A stretch of 64,000 nucleotides of DNA, taken from positions 1,922,001-1,986,000 of the forward strand of contig NZ_LR134117.1 in NCBI RefSeq assembly GCF_900635445.1, given 5' to 3'. The translations under genes and the position numbers were made by a program. Positions 58,699-64,000 of this stretch are shown here, one piece after another. Positions within the stretch are counted from its first letter, which is position 1. The number at the start of each line of letters is the position of its first letter. Source of the DNA: Serratia odorifera. Lineage in GTDB: Bacteria; Pseudomonadota; Gammaproteobacteria; Enterobacterales; Enterobacteriaceae. The notes beneath the pieces were generated by a model. It was not told the DNA's origin, made no database searches, and saw nothing but the letters and a program-made list of their open reading frames with translations.

Positions 58699-59313
58699 TT
58701 ATTTGTGCTTGTCCGTGGAGGTTTGTTTTTTTAGCCCCCTAAGCAAAAATACTATAACCCCTTTTATATCAACGGAGTTTGCTGGTATTAAGGGCACGCG
58801 ACTGTCATCGACAGAAAGAAAGTCCTCTACACCCCCTCGCACAAAGCGATAAACGGAGCTTTTTTTACCTGTGGTTGCATACACCAGATCGTTGTTACCT
58901 GCTTCTTCAGCGCTGTCTACGACGATGTATGTTCCTGCTGGGACTTCTGAGCAACCAGTATCCTCAGTCATGTGATATGCCTTGCAGCTATCACTCTTGG
59001 CTAAACCAGGAACCGTAATCCATGTATTAGTACGGATATCTCCATCATAGATTTCAACACCAAAAATTGGACCGCTCCCAATTCTGTGGTGCTCATTTTT
59101 GTCACCCTCCCTCATGGGGCCACTACCCTCACCAAGCCACTCTGGCCTTACGCCAAGGGCCTTTGAAAGAATCACTAACTTGGATGTTCCATTTGCATTC
59201 CCTGAAACCAGTTTCCATATCATGGACTGCGCCATTCCAGTTTCTTTTGCAAGGGCGGCCTGGGTAAAGCCACCTTCTTCCATTGCTTTTTTCAATCTAC
59301 TTTTGAATGTCAT
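58699..59313 (-). CDS. CI-like prophage repressor
   Basis: Maintains lysogeny by binding the operators on both sides. ATG 59313 follows GGGAGGG; 204 residues. The N-terminal helix-turn-helix reads FTQAALAKETGMAQSMIWKL and VILSKALGVRPEWLGEG. The C-terminal half has the shape of an S24/LexA-like domain (SEVPAGTYIVVDSAEEAGNN, VYATTGKKSSVYRFVRGG, SRVPLIPANSVDIKGVIVFL). The usual catalytic Ser motif (G-D/N-S-M) is replaced by DTGCSEV, and Tyr or Arg occupies the place of the catalytic Lys. It may therefore not self-cleave. In-frame sequence upstream of 59313 is operator DNA. Confidence 0.88.
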   Translation of the reverse strand: MTFKSRLKKAMEEGGFTQAALAKETGMAQSMIWKLVSGNANGTSKLVILSKALGVRPEWLGEGSGPMREGDKNEHHRIGSGPIFGVEIYDGDIRTNTWITVPGLAKSDSCKAYHMTEDTGCSEVPAGTYIVVDSAEEAGNNDLVYATTGKKSSVYRFVRGGVEDFLSVDDSRVPLIPANSVDIKGVIVFLLRGLKKQTSTDKHK

Positions 59314-59343
59314 AACCACCCTCCCTTCAATGTCGCTGCAATG

Positions 59344-59426
59344 TATCACTATAGTGATATCCTGTAAACGGTAGAACATGCTTGCAATCTCAATCACTAT
59401 TGATATAAATTTACACCTATAGTGAT
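59344..59426. promoter_or_regulatory. Right operator array (OR-like) between repressor and cro
   Basis: TATCACTATAGTGATA (59344-59359, perfect 16-bp palindrome), a degenerate ATCACTATTGAT (59393-59404) and ACACCTATAGTGAT (59413-59426). Three sites between divergent repressor and cro genes mirror lambda OR. The perfect site is nearest the repressor gene. Confidence 0.82.
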
Positions 59427-59444
59427 TTTTTTTGTGAGTAAGAG

Positions 59445-59726
59445 ATGAAAAACGAATATGTTGCAAAGGTGATAAAGGCTGCTGGTTCTCAATCAGCACT
59501 CGCAAAGCTTGTTGGACATCCTCAGTCACTTGTAAGCGCCTGGCTGTTAGGTAAGAGGCGAGTAAGTGTGGATTCAGTTCCTATCATGGTGAGCATTACC
59601 GAAGGCCTCGTCAAACCACATGAATTGCGGCCAGACCTTCCAACGGTATTCCCCGCACCAGATCACGCCGATGCCCAACCACCCCAAAACCATTATGCCG
59701 GCACTTTATTACCCAGTGAAAATTAA
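59445..59726 (+). CDS. Cro-like protein (YdaS-type helix-turn-helix)
   Basis: First gene of the rightward early operon, expected to compete with the repressor at the operators. 93 residues. The helix-turn-helix is SQSALAKLVGHPQSLVSAWL followed by GKRRVSVDSVPIMVSITEGL and the HELRPD ending of the Cro/YdaS group. The C-terminal tail is Pro-rich and probably flexible. It is divergent from the repressor gene across the operator array. Confidence 0.85.
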   Translation: MKNEYVAKVIKAAGSQSALAKLVGHPQSLVSAWLLGKRRVSVDSVPIMVSITEGLVKPHELRPDLPTVFPAPDHADAQPPQNHYAGTLLPSEN

Positions 59727-59747
59727 ACTTCGGTGGAGGATTGTTCC

Positions 59748-60341
59748 GTGAGCCATGTAATTAAAACCTTCGATTTCAAATCAAGCACTGGCGAACTGCT
59801 GGCATCGGTGCGTAGTGTGCTGATCGAGCAGGCTCCGTGGTTTATTGCCATTGATGTATGCGAAGCGCTTGGACTGTCCCACACCCATAAGGCACTTAAT
59901 GCCGTTGATGATGAAGATAAACGCGAACAGGAAGATTATTCCGGTTCGGGGCGCAAGCCTCTACTGGTTAACGAATCCGGCCTGTACTCACTGATTATCA
60001 AAAGTCGCAAACCGCAGGCAAAGCGCTTCAAGCGCTGGATCACCTCTGAGGTGCTGCCTTCAATTCGAGCTACTGGCTCTTACAGCCTGGTACCATCCAG
60101 CAACTTACCCAATTTCGATGACCCAATCGCTGCCGCCGAAGCGTGGATTGAGACCAAGAAGGCTGAGCGTCTCGCCGTTGGTTACGTTCAGCGGCAAGCC
60201 AAGTACATCAACCACCTGGAAAACCTCATTGCTGGTGGTATTTCACCATACGAATTCTGCAAGCAATTTAATGGCGTCAATGTGCGCCAGATTAATGCGT
60301 TTTTGGAAGACCATAACTGGCTGTTTGATGATCGCCCCTGA
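59748..60341 (+). CDS. Bro-N domain protein, putative antirepressor
   Basis: 197 residues from GTG 59748, which follows GGTGGAGG; an upstream in-frame GTG overlaps that site. The N-terminal Bro-N domain is clear: SVLIEQAPWFIAIDVCEALG, then HKALNAVDDEDKRE, NESGLYSLIIKSRKP and FKRWITSEVLPSIRATGSY. The C-terminal part (YINHLENLIAGGISPYEFCK) is not a KilA-C domain that I recognise. Bro-N proteins often act as phage antirepressors or DNA-binding regulators; antirepression here is inference. Confidence 0.82.
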   Translation: MSHVIKTFDFKSSTGELLASVRSVLIEQAPWFIAIDVCEALGLSHTHKALNAVDDEDKREQEDYSGSGRKPLLVNESGLYSLIIKSRKPQAKRFKRWITSEVLPSIRATGSYSLVPSSNLPNFDDPIAAAEAWIETKKAERLAVGYVQRQAKYINHLENLIAGGISPYEFCKQFNGVNVRQINAFLEDHNWLFDDRP

Positions 60342-60573
60342 GTCCAAAAGCCCGCGCTGGCGTGTTGGGCACTATGCCCGTGATAACTATCTGACCGAGC
60401 GCCCTGGGAAGTACGAGCAGGACGATGGCAGTTTCATTGATACCTTCAAGCCAATCCTACTGCACAAGGGCGGGGTTTGGCTTTATCGCCAGTACCTCAA
60501 GGGGCGACTGCCAATGAAGAAGGTCTGGGATGGCGAGTTTACTCACGTCAAAGGTTGGACTGTTGCAGCATGA
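60328..60573 (+). CDS. Small phage protein, 81 residues
   Basis: ATG 60328 lies inside the end of the Bro-N gene; the frame reads MIAPESKSPRWRVGHYARDN, then FKPILLHKGGVWLYRQYLKG and ends HVKGWTVAA. The stop overlaps the next start (ATGA). No family recognised. Confidence 0.65.
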   Translation: MIAPESKSPRWRVGHYARDNYLTERPGKYEQDDGSFIDTFKPILLHKGGVWLYRQYLKGRLPMKKVWDGEFTHVKGWTVAA

Positions 60574-60752
60574 GCCGTGATCCAATCGTTCAACTCGACC
60601 GCCACTATCGCGATAAACGCGGCGTAGTGGTGCATGTCATTGGCTATGACAGGTTAAAGCTGGAAGTTACGTTTATGCGCCCTGGGTATGAGCATGAATG
60701 CATGCTGCCTCTGTGGCAGGTAGAGAAACATTTTACGAGGGTTGATGCGTGA
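60570..60752 (+). CDS. DUF4222-like small phage protein
   Basis: 60 residues: MSRDPIVQLDRHYRDKRGVV, VHVIGYDRLKLEVTFMRPGY and ECMLPLWQVEKHFTRV. The RHYRDKRG...GYDR...V.FMRPGYEH pattern fits the DUF4222 family of lambdoid early regions as I remember it. ATGA overlap with the previous gene and GTGA overlap with the next. Confidence 0.72.
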   Translation: MSRDPIVQLDRHYRDKRGVVVHVIGYDRLKLEVTFMRPGYEHECMLPLWQVEKHFTRVDA

Positions 60753-61048
60753 ATAAATATGATTTCGTTAACAATTACAAATTTGGCAACCCACTCCAAC
60801 GACTGATTATGATCCGCGTTCTTATGTCTGGTTCACTGGATGGTGAAGGTGAGCGGATTATTGACCACGAAATATTGCGTTCTTTTTGCTGTTGCTCCAA
60901 GCAAATGCTTTTCAAAGAGATTAAGTCGTTGGAACGCAGCAATTTTCTTAAGGTGCGGAAAATCGCACATTTGACTATCGATGCAAAAACGCGCATGGAG
61001 CCAGCCCGTGGTTACACGATAAGCCCCATTCCCCGAGGTGAGCAATGA
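60749..61048 (+). CDS. Phage protein of unknown function, 99 residues, probable winged helix
   Basis: GTG 60749 overlaps the previous stop (GTGA). MNKYDFVNNYKFGNPLQRLI, HEILRSFCCCSKQMLFKEIK, SLERSNFLKVRKIAHLTID. The helix-turn-helix-like middle with a run of cysteines suggests DNA binding. It lies directly before the replication gene and overlaps it by four bases. Confidence 0.65.
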   Translation: MNKYDFVNNYKFGNPLQRLIMIRVLMSGSLDGEGERIIDHEILRSFCCCSKQMLFKEIKSLERSNFLKVRKIAHLTIDAKTRMEPARGYTISPIPRGEQ

Positions 61049-61220
61049 GCCGCCTCCTGATTAACGAAAACCCCTTGCAGGTTTTGCCATCGCTAGCCTG
61101 CGCTATTGGGCTGAACGAGGCCGTTGTCCTACAGCAAATTCATTACTGGATGAATTCATCTCGGCATGTCTATGACGGACGCCGCTGGGTCTATAACAGC
61201 GTGCCGAATTGGCAAAAACA

Positions 61221-62594
61221 GGTAGAGTCCAGGGACGTGGTGTAAATTCGGAAGGATGGTGAGAGCCATCGGCTTATCCGGTAAGGTAATAGTTTGCAAA
61301 GACAATTATCTTAAAAGGAGTCAACCGATGGCTGACCACAGCATGACATTCAGCAACACCCTGGCGCAACTTGGCGGCGAGGATTTTTTACGTGAGCTCA
61401 CCGAGTTTATGCTCAACCGCATCATGGAAGCTGACGTCACTGCGCGCATCAACGCAGAGCCCCATGAGCGCAGTGATGAGCGCGAGACCTACCGCAACGG
61501 CTACCGTGACCGTCAGTACAACACCCGCCTCGGCACGCTGGACCTGCGTATCCCGAAGCTGCGGGAAGGCACCTACTTCCCGCCCTTCCTCGAGGCCCGC
61601 AGGCTCTCGGAGAAGGCGCTTAACGCGGTTATCCAGGAAGCATGGATAAACGGCGTCTCGACCCGCAAGGTTGACGCCCTGGTCCAGTCGATGGGGATGA
61701 CCGGTATCTCCCGCAGCCAGGTGTCATCCATCTGCCGCGGCATCGATGAGCGCGTACAGGCGTTCCTGCAGCGGCCGCTGGAAGGGGAATGGCCCTACTT
61801 GTGGCTGGATGCGACCTACGTGAAGGTGCGCAAGAACGGCCGGGTGGTCAACGTGGCGGTAATAATCGCCTGCGCGGTCAGCTCGGACGGTCGCCGGGAG
61901 ATTATCGGGATGGGCATCGGTGAATCAGAAGCCAAGGCGTTCTGGCTGGCCTTCCTGCTGAGCCTGAAGGAGCGCGGTCTGGAAGGTGTGAAGCTGGTTA
62001 TCTCCGACTCGCACAGCGGCCTTAAGGCGGCGATACGACAGGTGTTCTGTGCAAGCTGGCAGCGCTGTCGGGTCCACTTCATGCGCAACGTGCTGGGGCG
62101 CGTCAGCAGGGCCAGCCAGTCGGTGGTCCGCGCCGCTCTGCAGCAGGTATTCGTACAGACCGAGGAGAAAAGCGCCCACGCCACCTGGCGCGAGGTTGCG
62201 GCCCAGCTGGAAAAGAGCTTCCCGGCGGTCACGGAGATGATGGACGAAGCGGAAGCGGACGTGCTGGCGTACTTCGGCTTCCCGAAGGCGCACCGTGTGA
62301 AAATCCACTCGACCAACACGCTGGAGCGCCTGAACAAAGAGGTGAAGCGGCGTGCCGACGTGGTGGGCATCTTCCCCAACGAAGAGAGCATCATGCGGCT
62401 GCTGGGAGCGGTCCTGACGGAGCAGAACGAAGAATGGCTGCTGCAGAACCGCTACCTGCCGCAACACAGTATGGCGGAGATAGAGTCGGCCGCTGAAGAC
62501 GACGTTATCGAGGCGCTGCCAATCAGCGCATAACAGGCCCATTACCGGACCGGAAGGCTGTAACTGAATTTACACCACCTTGACGGACTCGACC
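61221..62594 (+). mobile_element. IS256-family insertion sequence, 1374 bp
   Basis: Terminal inverted repeats of 29 bases lie at 61221-61249 and 62566-62594; both begin GGT.GAGTCC and share GTGGTGTAAATTC, with about six mismatches. The flanking 8-base direct repeats CAAAAACA (61213-61220 and 62595-62602) are exact, the size usual for IS256-family elements. One transposase gene fills the element. The intact repeats and frame suggest a recent insertion. Confidence 0.95.
61328..62533 (+). CDS. IS256-family transposase
   Basis: DDE transposase of 401 residues; ATG 61328 follows AAAAGGAG, and the earlier in-frame codons lie in the left repeat. Catalytic acids can be placed in YLWLDATYVKVR (first Asp), LVISDSHSGLKAAIR (second Asp) and STNTLERLNKEVKRR (Glu). 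The family signature region CRVHFMRNVLGRV is also present. GC content and codon use are higher than in the surrounding phage genes. Confidence 0.95.
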   Translation: MADHSMTFSNTLAQLGGEDFLRELTEFMLNRIMEADVTARINAEPHERSDERETYRNGYRDRQYNTRLGTLDLRIPKLREGTYFPPFLEARRLSEKALNAVIQEAWINGVSTRKVDALVQSMGMTGISRSQVSSICRGIDERVQAFLQRPLEGEWPYLWLDATYVKVRKNGRVVNVAVIIACAVSSDGRREIIGMGIGESEAKAFWLAFLLSLKERGLEGVKLVISDSHSGLKAAIRQVFCASWQRCRVHFMRNVLGRVSRASQSVVRAALQQVFVQTEEKSAHATWREVAAQLEKSFPAVTEMMDEAEADVLAYFGFPKAHRVKIHSTNTLERLNKEVKRRADVVGIFPNEESIMRLLGAVLTEQNEEWLLQNRYLPQHSMAEIESAAEDDVIEALPISA

Positions 62595-62780
62595 CAAAAA
62601 CAATTCCCGTTCTGGAGTGAGTCCACGGTGAAACGCGCCCTGCTGAGTCTGGAGAAGCAAGGCATGGTGATCAGCGCCAATTACAACCGTGACCCACGTG
62701 ACCAGAGTAAGTGGTACAGCATCAATTATGGTGCTTTGGATGTGCTCGAACAGCAGCAAAAACGGGTGAACGATGCATCA

Positions 62781-62885
62781 GGTCAATTTGACCCGATGGA
62801 ACAGACCAATATGACCAGATGCAATGAGCCAACTTGCCACGATGCACGGGGTCAGGATGAACCGTTGCGTCAGGTCAATATGACC
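62781..62885. repeat. Iterons inside the replication gene, probable prophage origin
   Basis: Four related units: GGTCAATTTGACC (62781-62793), GACCAATATGACC (62804-62816), GGTCAGGATGAACC (62850-62863) and GGTCAATATGACC (62873-62885). The first and last are near-perfect palindromes. Repeats bound by the O-type initiator within its own gene are the rule in lambdoid phages, so this is the likely origin. Confidence 0.72.
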
Positions 62886-63344
62886 CGACCATTACCAGAG
62901 ACTACTACAGAGAATACACAAGAGATTACTGCAGAGAATAAAACCCTTGGTGCACAGGCTGACGCCAGCACACCGGCACGCTCTGCTAAGCGGGAATATT
63001 CACCTGAGTTTGAAACTGCCTGGCTTGCCTATCCTAAACGCGCTGGTGGCAATCCCAAGCCCTCGGCCTACAAAGCATGGAATGCCCGTCTGCACGAAGG
63101 GGTTACCTCTGAAACCCTGCTGGCAGGCGTGAAGCGCTATGCGGCATTCGTGGTGGCCACTGGCAAGCTGGGGTCTGAGTACGTCAAGCAGGCCGCCACG
63201 TTCTTTGGTCCTGACCGTCACTTCGAAGAAATCTGGCAAGCTCCAGCCGTGTCTGGTGGTGCACGGCATACCCAGCCGCCGGTATCGGGTTTTGAAGGGC
63301 AGAACTACGGCGAATCTGGGTGTAATTGGTGATACGAGGTGACC

Positions 63345-64000
63345 ATGTTTAATTTTGAACAAAACAAAAATCGGCTGGAACTGAAACGTCGCAGTCAAGA
63401 ATTGGCGGACGAACTGGACTTTTCTCTGGATGGGCAGATCCCGCCACACTACGCGAACTGGGAAAAGCAGATCCAGACGGTGATGTGTGAAACGCACGGC
63501 CAATACCAGCAAATCGCGTTGATCGGGCCAGAGTACCGGGGAAGGGCGGGGCGTAAAACCTCCCAGTGCCCGGAATGCCTGCGTGCGGAACTGAGCGATA
63601 TTGAATTGGCATTGCGGCGGCTCAGGGTTGAGAGCCTGCTGGATGATGCCGGTATCGCTCCACGTTTCCAGCATTGCGAATTTTCCAACTACCACCCGGT
63701 TAACGCGACAGCCGCGAATAATCTGGCTATTTGCGAACGTTACGCCCAGAGCTGGGAAGCAATCCTAAAGGCCGGGACTGGGCTGGTGATGACCGGCAGT
63801 TGTGGTACCGGAAAAAACCATCTGGCGGTATCGATGACAAAGCGGATCATCCGCGACCATTTGGCTGACGTAGAAATCACGGACGTAATGCGCCTGACCC
63901 GCGAAGTGAAAAGCACCTGGCGTAATGGGGCAGAGCGCACGGAAACCGAAGTATTGAACCACTACGCCACGCTGGATCTGCTCATCATTGACGAGGTTGG
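63345..64000 (+). CDS. DnaC-like helicase-loader ATPase, cut by window end
   Basis: ATG 63345 after ACGAGGTGACC; 218 codons are visible and the gene continues beyond the window. The first 100 residues include CETHG and SQCPECLRAELSDIE, cysteine pairs as in DnaC-type N-terminal domains. The AAA+ part starts near residue 110: FSNYHPVNATAANNLAICER, Walker A GSCGTGKNHLAVSMTK and Walker B LDLLIIDEVG at the edge. It should load the host DnaB helicase at the prophage origin, acting with the upstream initiator, which the insertion sequence has disrupted. Confidence 0.88.
   Translation, partial: MFNFEQNKNRLELKRRSQELADELDFSLDGQIPPHYANWEKQIQTVMCETHGQYQQIALIGPEYRGRAGRKTSQCPECLRAELSDIELALRRLRVESLLDDAGIAPRFQHCEFSNYHPVNATAANNLAICERYAQSWEAILKAGTGLVMTGSCGTGKNHLAVSMTKRIIRDHLADVEITDVMRLTREVKSTWRNGAERTETEVLNHYATLDLLIIDEV

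Larger units (their letters stand above)
61045..63332 (+). pseudogene. Phage replication (O-like) gene interrupted by an IS256-family element
   Basis: Joining 61045-61220 to 62603-63332 (dropping the element and one copy of the 8-base repeat) restores one frame of 301 residues. It runs MSRLLINENPLQVLPSLACA, VYNSVPNWQKQ, then FPFWSESTVKRALLSLEKQG and ISANYNRDPRDQSKWYSINY. This is a winged-helix initiator as in lambdoid O-type replication proteins. The C-terminal domain (EFETAWLAYPKRAGGNPKPS) is typical of the partner that contacts the helicase loader. Iterons lie inside the gene. As it stands, the 5' part ends with a stop inside the element (61245), so the product is truncated. Confidence 0.88.
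53701..64000. mobile_element. Left part of a lambdoid prophage integrated in dusA
   Basis: The element begins inside dusA and runs past the right edge. Order: PrtN-family gene next to the junction, a leftward operon of about 15 small overlapping genes, an operator array, a CI-like repressor, a second operator array, a Cro-like protein, Bro-N protein, small early genes, a replication gene with iterons (split by an insertion sequence) and a DnaC-like loader. This is a lambdoid immunity/replication layout. No integrase, lysis or structural genes are in the window; the integrase should be at the right end next to the main part of dusA. Confidence 0.9.

Overview
The window is a chromosomal segment of an enterobacterium, most likely a Serratia or a close relative. 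Most of it follows the gene order of the Escherichia coli 90-92 minute region: purD-purH, an rRNA operon, metA, aceBAK, iclR, metH, yjbB, lysC, pgi, psiE, malGFE/malK-lamB-malM, ubiCA, plsB, dgkA, lexA-dinF, yjbJ, zur, dusA. The species cannot be settled from the sequence alone. Differences from E. coli include a gntK-edd-eda Entner-Doudoroff cluster between aceK and iclR, a BASS-family transporter, a CPA1-type antiporter before the lysine riboswitch of lysC, adhP and a Wzi-like porin between pgi and psiE, and a truncated GH13-like gene as first gene of the malK operon.

Layout. 1-2.6 kb: purD (cut by the window edge) and purH with a PurR operator. 2.7-8.7 kb: complete rRNA operon, P1/P2-16S-tRNA-Glu-23S-5S-tRNA-Thr-5S-terminators; the trailing tRNA-Thr and second 5S resemble E. 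coli rrnD although the locus is that of rrnE. 8.8-20 kb: a small secreted protein, metA with met boxes, the glyoxylate bypass operon with an IclR site, the Entner-Doudoroff operon with tandem GntR operators, and iclR. 20-33.6 kb: metH, yjbB, a BASS transporter, lysC with its riboswitch, an antiporter, pgi, adhP. 33.7-44.7 kb: Wzi-like protein, psiE and the maltose regulon, with MalT and CRP sites between the two divergent operons. 44.8-53.5 kb: ubiCA, plsB, dgkA, lexA-dinF with two SOS boxes, yjbJ, zur, a sugar acetyltransferase.

From about 53.7 kb to the right edge lies the left part of a lambdoid prophage inserted into the 5' end of dusA. A leftward operon of small overlapping genes ends with a PrtN-family gene beside the attachment site. 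The immunity region has a CI-like repressor, a Cro-like protein and two arrays of one operator family (core CTATAGTGAT). A rightward early operon follows: Bro-N protein, small genes, a replication gene carrying origin-like iterons and split by an IS256-family element with a clean 8-bp target duplication, and a DnaC-like ATPase cut by the window end.

A quality warning applies to the whole window. Many conserved genes (metH eight times, aceB, ubiA, lexA, dinF, the Wzi-like gene and several phage genes) carry single-base insertions or deletions, often in short homopolymers, and restoring one base each time gives a full-length family member. These are most likely sequencing or assembly errors, and coordinates of these genes are given across the shift.
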